Positions 9,355 through 17,782 of a stretch of 64,000 bases of DNA are shown one piece after another (the first letter of the stretch is position 1; every line of letters starts with the position of its first letter). The position numbers were made by a program, and so were the translations under genes. Source of the DNA: Bowmanella denitrificans (GTDB lineage: Bacteria > Pseudomonadota > Gammaproteobacteria > Enterobacterales > Alteromonadaceae). Under the pieces are notes generated by a model that saw only the letters and a list, made by a program, of their open reading frames with translations, was not told the DNA's origin and did no database searches. The DNA lies in contig NZ_PEBU01000001.1 in NCBI RefSeq assembly GCF_002887595.1, positions 248,001 through 312,000 on the forward strand. The letters are read 5' to 3'.

Positions 9355-10248
9355 TTGCTTACCCCGGCCCTGCAAGAATGGCTGGATGCCTTTCTGGCGC
9401 ATCTGCGTTACGAACGCAATCTGTCGCCAAAGACCCTGGAAAACTACGCCCGGCAATTGCGCCAGTCTGCACAGGAGCTGCCCATTGAGCAATGGTCACA
9501 GCTGCAGACCGAGCATATTCGCCAGGTGTTGAACAAAGCCAGGTTGCAACGACTAAGTGCCAATTCAATCGCACTGCGACTGTCGGCACTACGCACCTTT
9601 TGTCAATATCTGGTACAGATGAAGCAATTGTCTCTTAATCCAGCCACGGGGGTGCAGGCCCCCAAACGCGGGCGACCGTTGCCCAAACAACTGCATGTGG
9701 ATGAAATGAGCAATCTGCTGGATTTTGAGCCTGGTGATGACATTCTGGCGATTCGTGACAAGGCCATGCTTGAACTCACCTACGGCTGTGGGCTGCGTTT
9801 AGCCGAGCTTACCGGTCTGAATTTACTCGATGTACGAGAGCGCGAGCTGCGGGTACTGGGTAAAGGCAGCAAGCAGCGGCAACTGCCCATAGGCCGTCAG
9901 GCCAGACAATGCCTGGATGCCTGGCTGAAAGTCAGGGGGCAATTAGCCCCTGCTGATGAGCCAGCCCTGTTCGTCAGTAAGCAAAATAAGCGGATTACCT
10001 CGCGTCAGATTGCCAAACGTATGAACCTGTGGGCACAGAAACAGGGCATGGCCCAACCTGTACATCCGCATAAACTGCGCCACTCTTTTGCGACCCATTT
10101 ACTGGAGTCCAGCGGTGACTTGCGCGGCGTGCAGGAATTGCTGGGGCACGCCAATCTGTCCACCACTCAGGTTTATACTCATCTGGACTTTCAGCACCTG
10201 GCCCAGGTGTATGATGGTGCGCACCCAAGAGCAAAGAAGAATAAATGA
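9355..10248 (+). CDS. xerC: Site-specific tyrosine recombinase XerC
   Basis: A 297-residue tyrosine recombinase that with XerD resolves chromosome dimers at dif. The N-terminal SAM-like core-binding domain (residues about 5-90) is followed by the catalytic domain, in which R148 (GCGLRLAEL), H239 and R242 (HKLRHS), H265 (LGHANLST) and the nucleophile Y274 (QVYTHLDF) can be placed. The start is TTG at 9355 with GGAG upstream, 3 bases after the DUF484 stop. The gene order dapF-DUF484-xerC-yigB identifies it as XerC, not XerD or a mobile-element integrase. Confidence 0.96.
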   Translation: MLTPALQEWLDAFLAHLRYERNLSPKTLENYARQLRQSAQELPIEQWSQLQTEHIRQVLNKARLQRLSANSIALRLSALRTFCQYLVQMKQLSLNPATGVQAPKRGRPLPKQLHVDEMSNLLDFEPGDDILAIRDKAMLELTYGCGLRLAELTGLNLLDVRERELRVLGKGSKQRQLPIGRQARQCLDAWLKVRGQLAPADEPALFVSKQNKRITSRQIAKRMNLWAQKQGMAQPVHPHKLRHSFATHLLESSGDLRGVQELLGHANLSTTQVYTHLDFQHLAQVYDGAHPRAKKNK

Positions 10249-10961
10249 TTTTCTATCGCCCTTTTCAACGCCCCTGCGCTCTTACCTTTGATCTTGATGA
10301 CACCCTGTATAACAACAAGCCCATTTTGATGCGGGCCGAGCAAGCGCTACTGGCTTTTTTACATTCTTCCTATGCCTCAACAGCCGGCACGGACAGTAAG
10401 TTTTGGCAGACCATCAAACATCAGACACTGCAAGAGCACCCTCAGCTTCAGAATGACATGGGCCAGTTGCGCCTGACGGTATTAAATAAAGGCTTATATC
10501 ATTGTGGCTATCGCAATCAGGAGTTGGATAAAGCGGTACAGGAAGCCTTTGCCTTCTTTTATGCAGAGCGCAGCCGCTTTCAGGTAGATAAGAACATTTG
10601 TTCTGTACTCGCCAGGCTTGCCGACAAACTGCCTTTGCTGGCCATTACCAACGGCAACGTAGATATTCAGCGTATTGGTATTGGTGATTACTTTCAGGTG
10701 TGCCTGCGTGCCAACCTGTCACAGCCAATGAAACCCCATCGTGCCATGTTTGACCTCGCGGCTTCGCGCCTGGCTTGCTCACCAAATACCATCTTGCATG
10801 TGGGGGATAACCTGTATAACGATGTATTCGGGGCATTGCAGGCCGGTTACCAAACCGCCTGGTTTGCCGTCAATCGACCGATGCTGTTAAGCGAGGAGCC
10901 GTCCGGCCCCTTGCCACATTTGCACCTGCATAAGCTTGAAGAACTATTGGTCTTGATTTAA
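10245..10961 (+). CDS. yigB: HAD-family phosphatase YigB
   Basis: A 238-residue haloacid-dehalogenase hydrolase. The motif I nucleophile lies in TFDLDDTLY (residues about 15-23), motif II in LAITNG, and motif IV in HVGDNLYND. In E. coli YigB dephosphorylates the riboflavin intermediate 5-amino-6-(5-phosphoribitylamino)uracil and also FMN. It overlaps xerC by 4 bases (ATGA) and closes the operon. Confidence 0.88.
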   Translation: MIFYRPFQRPCALTFDLDDTLYNNKPILMRAEQALLAFLHSSYASTAGTDSKFWQTIKHQTLQEHPQLQNDMGQLRLTVLNKGLYHCGYRNQELDKAVQEAFAFFYAERSRFQVDKNICSVLARLADKLPLLAITNGNVDIQRIGIGDYFQVCLRANLSQPMKPHRAMFDLAASRLACSPNTILHVGDNLYNDVFGALQAGYQTAWFAVNRPMLLSEEPSGPLPHLHLHKLEELLVLI

Positions 10962-10985
10962 ACCCTGGCCGTTTTAGTTTTTCTA

Positions 10986-11588
10986 TTATGCGACTTCTTC
11001 GGTCTGTTCAAAACCACTGTAATAAGCAATAAACAGCACTCGCTCAATCGCGACTTTAAGCGCCTGATTAATAGGCATATCCTGCTTACCCAGGACATAG
11101 TCCAATTGTCTGACCCTGTCCTTGCCTTCCGCCATTTTAGGCGCAGGCTCAGTTAACATGGTAATCAGGGTTTGCTGGTACTTGTCGCTATGATCCTGCT
11201 TAATGGTACGACACACCGATAATCGGGTTTCCCCCTGTTTACCCTTTACACCAGCGGCACCAAACATACGGCAAATAGCCGGCCGCTGCTGATACACCCC
11301 ACATTGCCCCAAGATGCCATCCAACGAATGACGAACATAGTGATAACAGGCAAACCCTGAGTAAGCCTCCAGCTCAGCCAGCACCTGCTCTGCCCGGCCC
11401 TGGTCATAGAAAGTTAGGGCCAGGGGTAACATTTCCAGTGGTGTGGCTTCAATTTCCGGATTGTTACAGCAAGCACCACATCCGGGGCGACAGGCCAACC
11501 CAGAGTTACGTTGATAGGTTCCGAAGGTATGATCGAGTTCGTCATACACAGCCTCAACAAGACGCGATAGATCCCGCAGTCTTTGCAT
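10986..11588 (-). CDS. YkgJ-family cysteine-cluster protein
   Basis: A 200-residue cytoplasmic protein with a CxxCxxCC cluster (CRPGCGACC, residues about 38-46) and further cysteines in FACYHY, GQCGVY and RPAICRMFGA, the pattern of the YkgJ family (zinc- or iron-sulfur-binding, function unknown). A longer frame to 11666 exists, but the ATG at 11586-11588 is preferred because GGAG lies 5 bases upstream and the extra N-terminus is not protein-like. It converges on yigB with only 24 bases between. Confidence 0.82.
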   Translation of the reverse strand: MQRLRDLSRLVEAVYDELDHTFGTYQRNSGLACRPGCGACCNNPEIEATPLEMLPLALTFYDQGRAEQVLAELEAYSGFACYHYVRHSLDGILGQCGVYQQRPAICRMFGAAGVKGKQGETRLSVCRTIKQDHSDKYQQTLITMLTEPAPKMAEGKDRVRQLDYVLGKQDMPINQALKVAIERVLFIAYYSGFEQTEEVA

Positions 11589-11897
11589 ACAGACTCCGCA
11601 AATAAATTGACAGTAATAATTAGAGCGTGTTCTAAGATGGGCAGTTTGAACTGGCAGACAACACACTGAAGGTGCTGCCGTAAAACGCCAACGGCAGATT
11701 CTAATGTGCGCAAGGATATTTCCACAATAGGGGCTGAAAAATATTCTCCCGCCTGGTAATTGGCTGTTTTGCAGTCAGACAGCTTGTTTGAATTCTAAGC
11801 AGAGCACCCATCTAACGTCCGATGCTGCCAAATGAATGTATAAATACACAGTACAACTGATATACTGGCGCCATCACTCAACTGCCAGCCAAACCCG
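11589..11897. other. Divergent intergenic region before uvrD
   Basis: A 309-base gap between the YkgJ-like gene (leftward) and uvrD (rightward). It holds the LexA-like box at 11836-11851 and a possible -10 TATACT at 11861-11866. No gene or strong hairpin was found in the rest. Confidence 0.5.
11836..11851 (+). promoter_or_regulatory. LexA (SOS) box upstream of uvrD
   Basis: ATGT-ATAAATAC-ACAG fits CTGT-N8-ACAG at every defined position except the first base, with the typical AT-rich centre. It lies 47 bases before the uvrD start and just upstream of a TATACT candidate -10. E. coli uvrD is LexA-controlled, so position and gene agree. Confidence 0.75.
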
Positions 11898-14069
11898 ATG
11901 GATGTATCTGCCCTGCTCGATTCCCTGAACGATAAACAGCGCCAGGCCGTTGCCGCGCCACCCAGTGATATGCTGGTACTGGCGGGCGCTGGCAGTGGCA
12001 AAACCCGGGTGTTGGTGCATCGCATGGCCTGGTTAATGGATGTGGAAGGCATTTCGCCTTATGGCATTCTGGCGGTAACCTTTACCAACAAAGCGGCACG
12101 TGAGATGCGCAATCGGGTAGAAAGCCTGATGCGTTCCTCATTGCAGGGCATGTGGATAGGTACTTTCCATGGTCTGGCACACAGGCTGCTGCGCACCCAC
12201 CATCAGGAAGTCGGCTTACCGGAGAACTTTCAGATTCTCGATTCTGACGACCAGCACCGTCTGATTCGGCGGGTGTTGAAGAGTATGAATCTGGATGAAA
12301 AGCACTGGTCACCCAAGCATATTCAGTGGTACATCAATGGCAACAAGGACGAAGGCTTACGTCCACAGCATTTAGAGACTCACGGTGATGCCACACAAAC
12401 TAAAATGCGTGAGATCTATCAGATTTATCAGGACACCTGTGACCGGGCCGGTTTGATTGATTTTGCCGAACTGCTGTTGCGGGCTCATGAACTGTGGGTT
12501 AATCATCCACGCATTCTGCAACATTATCAGCAACGCTTCCGCGCTATTCTGGTAGACGAGTTTCAGGATACCAACAATATCCAGTATGCCTGGCTGCGCA
12601 TGCTGGCCTGCCCGACCAACAATATGATGATAGTGGGCGACGATGATCAGTCCATTTATGGCTGGCGTGGTGCCAATGTAGACAATATCCAGCATTTTCT
12701 GCGGGATTTTGACGGCGCCACCACCATTCGCCTGGAACAGAATTACCGTTCCACCGGCAAGATCCTCAAGGCGGCCAATACAGTGATTGAAAATAACAGT
12801 GGTCGGCTGGGCAAGGAGCTTTGGACCGAAGGCAGTGAAGGGGAACCCATTTCCCTGTACGCCGGCTTTAACGAACTGGATGAAGCCCGCTTTATTGTGT
12901 CGCAAATCCGTAGCTGGCAGGAAAAAGGCGGGGCACTGAGTGATTGCGCGGTACTGTACCGTAACAATGCCCAGTCCCGGGTGTTGGAAGAGGGTATGTT
13001 GCACGAAGGCCTGGCCTATCGCATCTATGGTGGCCTGCGCTTCTTTGAACGCCAGGAAATCAAAGATGCACTGGGGTATTTGCGTATGGCCAATCAACCG
13101 CTGGATGACGCTGCGTTTGAGCGGGTGGTGAATACCCCGGCCCGAGGTATAGGCGAGCGTACCCTGGAGCAGGTGCGTGAAGCGGCCAAAGCCACCGAGC
13201 AATCCATGTGGCAGGCTGCCTTGTTGATGCTGCGGGAAAAGCGCCTATCAGGGCGCGCCGCCAATGCATTGCAGGGTTTTGTCGATTTGGTGCTCAAACT
13301 GCAGGAAGATTTGCCCGGTTTGGCCTTGGAACAGCAGGCCGATCTGGCCATCAAGGCTTCTGGTTTGTATGCCATGTATCAGGCGGAGAAAGGTGAAAAG
13401 GCTCAGGCCCGTATCGAAAACCTGGAAGAACTGGTGACCGCCTGTAAGCAATTTGTCGCCCCGGATGAAGCCGAAGGTATGACCCCCTTATCTGCATTTC
13501 TGGCCCATGCCTCTCTGGAAGCTGGTGAAACCCAGGCAGACAGCCATCAGGACGCGGTGCAGATGATGACCATGCACAGCGCCAAAGGTCTGGAGTTTCC
13601 GTTGGTGGTGATTGCCGGGGTGGAAGAGGGTATGTTCCCCAGTCAGATGAGTAATGAAGAGCCGGGGCGTTTGGAAGAAGAACGTCGGCTTTGCTATGTG
13701 GGCATGACCCGCGCGATGCAAAAGCTATATATCACTTACGCGGAAAGCCGCCGTTTGTATGGCCAGGATAAATACCACACCCCTTCACGTTTTATCCGTG
13801 AAATCCCTGCTGATTGTATTGAGGAAATCCGTCTGCGGGCCACTCAGGTATCCAGACCGGTACAAAACCGCTTTACCCCGGCCACTTCGCATATGGCGTT
13901 TGAAAGTACCGGCTTTCAGTTGGGGCAACGGGTACTGCACCCTAAATTTGGTGAAGGCACGGTGCTGAATTACGAAGGCTCAGGCGAGCACGCCCGGGTG
14001 CAGGTAAATTTCAGCGACGTTGGCAGCAAATGGCTGGTATTGGCCTACGCCAGACTCACGCCGGCTTAA
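11898..14069 (+). CDS. uvrD: DNA helicase II UvrD
   Basis: A 723-residue superfamily 1A 3'-5' helicase that removes the incised oligonucleotide in nucleotide excision repair and unwinds DNA in mismatch repair. Motif I is AGAGSGKT (residues about 29-36), motif II VDEFQDTN, motif [16 protein letters not shown], and motif VI VGMTRAMQKLY. The C-terminal region (residues about 670-720) with FGEGTVLNYEGSGEHARVQVNF is the tudor-like domain typical of UvrD/PcrA and absent in Rep. Length equals the E. coli protein. A LexA box lies upstream. Confidence 0.96.
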   Translation: MDVSALLDSLNDKQRQAVAAPPSDMLVLAGAGSGKTRVLVHRMAWLMDVEGISPYGILAVTFTNKAAREMRNRVESLMRSSLQGMWIGTFHGLAHRLLRTHHQEVGLPENFQILDSDDQHRLIRRVLKSMNLDEKHWSPKHIQWYINGNKDEGLRPQHLETHGDATQTKMREIYQIYQDTCDRAGLIDFAELLLRAHELWVNHPRILQHYQQRFRAILVDEFQDTNNIQYAWLRMLACPTNNMMIVGDDDQSIYGWRGANVDNIQHFLRDFDGATTIRLEQNYRSTGKILKAANTVIENNSGRLGKELWTEGSEGEPISLYAGFNELDEARFIVSQIRSWQEKGGALSDCAVLYRNNAQSRVLEEGMLHEGLAYRIYGGLRFFERQEIKDALGYLRMANQPLDDAAFERVVNTPARGIGERTLEQVREAAKATEQSMWQAALLMLREKRLSGRAANALQGFVDLVLKLQEDLPGLALEQQADLAIKASGLYAMYQAEKGEKAQARIENLEELVTACKQFVAPDEAEGMTPLSAFLAHASLEAGETQADSHQDAVQMMTMHSAKGLEFPLVVIAGVEEGMFPSQMSNEEPGRLEEERRLCYVGMTRAMQKLYITYAESRRLYGQDKYHTPSRFIREIPADCIEEIRLRATQVSRPVQNRFTPATSHMAFESTGFQLGQRVLHPKFGEGTVLNYEGSGEHARVQVNFSDVGSKWLVLAYARLTPA

Positions 14070-14077
14070 CCGGCGTG
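14057..14077 (+). terminator. Stem-loop at the uvrD stop codon
   Basis: CACGCCGG and CCGGCGTG form an 8-bp perfect stem with the loop CTTAA that contains the uvrD stop. No clear T-tract follows, so it may be a stability hairpin or weak terminator between uvrD and convergent rarD. Confidence 0.5.
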
Positions 14078-14090
14078 TTGGACCAATACC

Positions 14091-15008
14091 TTATTCCTGG
14101 GTGGCCAGTTTTTGCTTCATGGCCTTGCGGCTGTTGCGAAAGTGCCGGTAAGAGTCAAAGCTGAACAGTGCCAGACCGGTCCAGACCAGGGCAAAGGTGA
14201 TCAGACGTTCATGATGCAGCGGCTCGTTGTACAAGAACACCGCCAGCACGAACATGATGCTGGGGCCAATATACTGAAAAAAGCCCAGGGTGGAATACAT
14301 AATGCGCCTGGCCGCCGCAGTAAAGCATAACAGTGGCGCGGTGGTAACCAGCCCAGCACAGATCAGAATGGTATTAAGATCCCAGCTATTGTTGAACATA
14401 TTGCTGGCCGGGCTGGCCAGCCAAATCCAATAGGCCATGGCAAAGGGCATCATCAGCAGGGTTTCCAGCATCAGGCCGGGCAGAGAATCTACCGCCACTT
14501 GTTTACGCAGCAGGCCATAGATACCAAAGCTTCCCGCCAGTGCCAGGGCAATCCAGGGAACCTGACCAAAGGACAGCACCAGAATCGCCACACCAGACAA
14601 TGCCAGGGCCACCGCATACTTTTGCAACTTACGCAGGCGTTCCCCCAGAAACAGGCGGCCAAGGGCCACATTCAGCAGCGGGTTGATGTAATACCCCAGA
14701 CTGGCGTCGAGCAAATGATCATTATTGATGGCCCAGATAAATAACAACCAGTTCCCCCCCAACAGCAAACCTGAAATCAACAGCACCTTCATCACTCTGG
14801 GATTGACGATGGCCTGCCTTACTTTAGGCAGTTGCCCTGAAACCAGCACCAGAATCACAAGAACCAACATGGACCAGACAATGCGGTGTAGCAAAATATC
14901 GGTAGCTGGCACGTCCAGCAGCAGTTTGAAATACATGGGGGCAAAGCCCCACATAGTGTAAGCGGCGATGGCAAGGAGCACGCCGGTTTGCGCGGTTCTG
15001 TCGGTCAT
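14091..15008 (-). CDS. rarD: EamA-family transporter RarD
   Basis: A 305-residue inner-membrane protein with ten predicted helices and two EamA repeats. The start GVLLAIAAYTMWGFAPMYFKLL is the RarD signature, and LGYYINPLLNVALGRLFLGERL in the first half is also typical. RarD is named from chloramphenicol sensitivity in Pseudomonas; its physiological substrate is not established. It is convergent with uvrD and divergent from the sortase-target gene. Confidence 0.9.
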   Translation of the reverse strand: MTDRTAQTGVLLAIAAYTMWGFAPMYFKLLLDVPATDILLHRIVWSMLVLVILVLVSGQLPKVRQAIVNPRVMKVLLISGLLLGGNWLLFIWAINNDHLLDASLGYYINPLLNVALGRLFLGERLRKLQKYAVALALSGVAILVLSFGQVPWIALALAGSFGIYGLLRKQVAVDSLPGLMLETLLMMPFAMAYWIWLASPASNMFNNSWDLNTILICAGLVTTAPLLCFTAAARRIMYSTLGFFQYIGPSIMFVLAVFLYNEPLHHERLITFALVWTGLALFSFDSYRHFRNSRKAMKQKLATQE

Positions 15009-15109
15009 GATTGGGCACCCGGGGGAATATTGCGGCTATCTTCGGTGATCAAGCTCGCAATGACAAACAACGAATTTCAGGGACAGCCATTAGCTGTATT
15101 TATTCTACA

Positions 15110-15162
15110 TTGCCAGGCGTTGCCAGAATGTTGTCATAATTGTTCCCGGTATTGCCTTTTTT
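15110..15162 (+). promoter_or_regulatory. Candidate PdsR-binding region upstream of sortase target
   Basis: TTGCCAG at 15110 and 15120, then TTGTCA at 15131, form a direct-repeat ladder with 10-11 base steps. Bases 15131-15162 match bases 42084-42115 upstream of pdsO at 24 of 32 positions without gaps, including an identical GTATTGCCTTT. The element ends 66 bases before the ATG. OmpR-family regulators bind such repeats; assignment to PdsR is inference. Confidence 0.55.
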
Positions 15163-15227
15163 TCGCCCTCTGTCGGCCATTGGTCATTGCTTCAATAAGC
15201 CTGAATTCACCTCATTGGAAACCCGCA

Positions 15228-17201
15228 ATGTATGTTTACCCAATAGGCAGGACAAGCTTACTGATAAGCCTGCTCACTATATTGTGCAGCTACCCGGTAT
15301 GGGCAACGTCTCCTCAACTGGAACTGTTCAACCTTCAGGGCGACGCCGTAGCGCCCGGAATTATCCTTAACACCGATGTGAAGATGCAGACCACAGGCCT
15401 GATTAATCAGGTCAGAGTCACTCAGCGGTATCGCAATGACAACCCCTTTGCGGTCAATGGCCGCTATGTGTTCCCACTACCAGATGACAGTGCCGTGTAT
15501 GCCATGACCTTAGTGGTAGGCGAGCGGCGCATTCAGGGCAAAATAGACAAAAAAGCTGAAGCCACGCGAACCTACCAACAAGCACGCCAAGAAGGCAAAA
15601 AAGCGGCTTTGGTGCGCCAGCAGCGCGCTAATATGTTCGTTACCGACGTGGCGAATATTGAACCGGGCCAGAGCATTTCGGTGGAGTTGCATTATCAACA
15701 AACCCTGGCTTTCGCCGACGGTGAGTTTTCTGTGCGTTTCCCGGTCACCATTACCCCACGTTATCACCCCATGGTGATGAAAATGCCGGATACAGACGAG
15801 CCAGCCAGCGCTGACAATACCGCGCAACCAAGGGGTTGGATAGCACCACTTTTCAGCCAGAGTGCCAAGCCGCAACCAGTCAATGCGGGCCTTACCCTGG
15901 AGTTGGACATGGATTTAGGCCTGGAACTGGCCAAAGTCAGCGCGGGTGAACAACCACTGGCGCTGGACAACCCGGCCTTTGGCCGTTACCGGCTCTCCCT
16001 TACCGACCCACAGATGAACAAAGATTTAGTCCTGCGCTTTACCCCAAGACTAAAGCAGGACAGCCAGGCGGCATTCTTGGTGCAGCAAACCGAACAGGGT
16101 GAACGCTACGCGCTGCTGATGCTGACACCGCCGGCCGACAGCTTTACCGCCGCACGACGTCTGCCGAGAGAAACTATCTTTGTGATTGATACCTCTGGCT
16201 CTATGCATGGCCAGTCAATGCAGCAGGCCAAACAGGCGTTGTTATTTGCCTTAACTCAACTGGATGCCCAGGACAGCTTTAATATCCTGGGCTTCAATCA
16301 CCGGCTCAATCCTCTCAGTATGCGCCCGCTAGAGGCCAATAAAGCCAATCTGCGCATGGCCAGAGACTTTGTCCATAGCCTGGAAGCCGACGGCGGCACT
16401 GAGATAGCCCAGGCCCTGGATGTGGTGCTGGATGGGAGTGAACAAAATGACAGAGTGCGACAAGTGGTGTTTCTGACCGATGGCAGTGTCAGCAATGAAG
16501 CTCAGCTGTTTGAGAAAATCCGCCAGCAACTGGGTGACAGCCGCCTGTTCACTGTAGGTATCGGCAGTGCCCCAAACAGCCTGTTTATGAACAGAGCGGC
16601 GGATGTTGGCCGGGGCTCCTACACTTTTATTGGCGCCACCTTTGAAGTGCAGGAAAAAATGCAGGCATTGTTTAATCGCCTGCATCACCCGGCCATTGTC
16701 AATTTGTCGCTAAGCAGCGGCGGACAGATGTTGACGTATTGGCCCAATCCGCTGCCCGATTTGTATTTTGGTCAGCCCTTAATGGCGGCCATCAAACTGC
16801 CGGATAGTCCGGGTGACATTACCCTTACCGGCCAAACCCCGCTTGGCCCGTTGCATATTGGTTTAACCCCCACCCTGCAAAGCAAAGGAGACAGCATTGC
16901 CAGGCTATGGGCCAGACAAAAAATCAAATCACTGCTGCTGTACAACCCTGAACAGCAGGTTAAATCCAGCGTCGAACAACTGGCCTTGCAGTTTCAATTG
17001 CTGAGCCCCTTCACCGCCTTTGTTGCCGTGGAAACCGTGCCTTCAGGCCAGCCAGCTACGCAGAATATTCAGGTACCCAACGCGCTGCCCGACGCAGGCT
17101 CCTTAACCCTGCCACAAACCGACGGACAAAGCCGTCTGCAATTGCTGCTGGGCATGCTGCTGATACTGAGCTTTGTGGGAGCACGCAGATGGATCCGTTA
17201 A
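15228..17201 (+). CDS. Marine proteobacterial sortase target protein (VIT + vWA, LPxTx anchor)
   Basis: A 657-residue exported protein. Residues 1-26 are a signal peptide. A VIT domain (about 35-165) is followed by a von Willebrand A domain starting at FVIDTSGSM, with the metal-ion-dependent adhesion motif DTSGS at 321-325. The C-terminus is a sorting signal: LPQTD at 628-632, a hydrophobic helix, then the basic end RRWIR. This is the architecture of the single dedicated substrate of class GN sortases. The start ATG at 15228 is chosen because it opens the signal peptide; upstream in-frame codons to 14988 are not protein-like. It overlaps the sortase gene by 13 bases. It was probably recruited for adhesion or surface assembly, but this is not proven for the family. 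Confidence 0.93.
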   Translation: MYVYPIGRTSLLISLLTILCSYPVWATSPQLELFNLQGDAVAPGIILNTDVKMQTTGLINQVRVTQRYRNDNPFAVNGRYVFPLPDDSAVYAMTLVVGERRIQGKIDKKAEATRTYQQARQEGKKAALVRQQRANMFVTDVANIEPGQSISVELHYQQTLAFADGEFSVRFPVTITPRYHPMVMKMPDTDEPASADNTAQPRGWIAPLFSQSAKPQPVNAGLTLELDMDLGLELAKVSAGEQPLALDNPAFGRYRLSLTDPQMNKDLVLRFTPRLKQDSQAAFLVQQTEQGERYALLMLTPPADSFTAARRLPRETIFVIDTSGSMHGQSMQQAKQALLFALTQLDAQDSFNILGFNHRLNPLSMRPLEANKANLRMARDFVHSLEADGGTEIAQALDVVLDGSEQNDRVRQVVFLTDGSVSNEAQLFEKIRQQLGDSRLFTVGIGSAPNSLFMNRAADVGRGSYTFIGATFEVQEKMQALFNRLHHPAIVNLSLSSGGQMLTYWPNPLPDLYFGQPLMAAIKLPDSPGDITLTGQTPLGPLHIGLTPTLQSKGDSIARLWARQKIKSLLLYNPEQQVKSSVEQLALQFQLLSPFTAFVAVETVPSGQPATQNIQVPNALPDAGSLTLPQTDGQSRLQLLLGMLLILSFVGARRWIR

Positions 17202-17782
17202 GCAACTGGCGCTCATTACTCTTTTACTCCTTGCTGGTGTCTGGTCTGGTTCTGTTGGCCACAGGTGGCCATATGCAGGCTAAAGCGTGGCTGGCCCAAT
17301 ACCTGATTAGTGACGCCTGGCAGCAGGCCCTGGCCGAACCAGACAGCAAAGTTAAACCCTGGTTTTATGCCGATACCCATGTCGTCGCGCAGCTGGATTT
17401 TCCGCACCAGCATCAGCGCCTAACGGTGTTGTCGGGTGCCAGTGGCCGCAATCTGGCCTTTGGCCCCGGCCACTTGCTGGCCAGCGGTGAGCTGGGCAAC
17501 AGTGCCGAAAAAGGCGTATTAATTGCCGGGCATAACGACACCCATTTTGCTTTTCTGCAGCACCTGAAAACAGGGGAGCAATTTCGCATGCAACTACAAA
17601 ACGGCACATGGCAGCATTTTCAGGTAAAAGAAATGCGCGTGGTACATCAGGCCGACACCGGCTTTTTACACCACAGCGGACTGTATCTGACCACCTGTTA
17701 CCCTTATGACTCGCTGGCGGCCAATACGCCCTGGCGTTTGCTGGTCACTGCTGAGCAAATCAGTTTGGGGGAAAACAGCTAG
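17189..17782 (+). CDS. Class GN sortase (marine proteobacterial type)
   Basis: A 197-residue membrane-anchored cysteine transpeptidase. An N-terminal helix (about 9-27) anchors it to the inner membrane. The catalytic triad is visible: H115 in IAGHNDTHF, C170 in LTTCYPYD and R183 in TPWRLLV. These sortases usually serve one substrate encoded next door, and here the target gene overlaps by 13 bases. The associated kinase, regulator and OmpA-like protein are not adjacent but lie at 39.1-42.9 kb. The 3' end overlaps the convergent hipA gene by 23 bases. Confidence 0.94.
   Translation: MDPLSNWRSLLFYSLLVSGLVLLATGGHMQAKAWLAQYLISDAWQQALAEPDSKVKPWFYADTHVVAQLDFPHQHQRLTVLSGASGRNLAFGPGHLLASGELGNSAEKGVLIAGHNDTHFAFLQHLKTGEQFRMQLQNGTWQHFQVKEMRVVHQADTGFLHHSGLYLTTCYPYDSLAANTPWRLLVTAEQISLGENS

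Noticed and set aside
9355-10248. Mobile-element integrase
   Set aside because: The tyrosine recombinase sits in the conserved dapF-DUF484-xerC-yigB order, so it is chromosomal XerC.
12372-13202. 276-codon open frame opposite uvrD
   Set aside because: Antisense shadow of a well-supported helicase gene, with no recognisable motifs.
15009-15227. N-terminal extension of the sortase target
   Set aside because: In-frame codons reach 14988, but the signal peptide starts at 15228 and the extension would cover the shared regulatory element and run into rarD.
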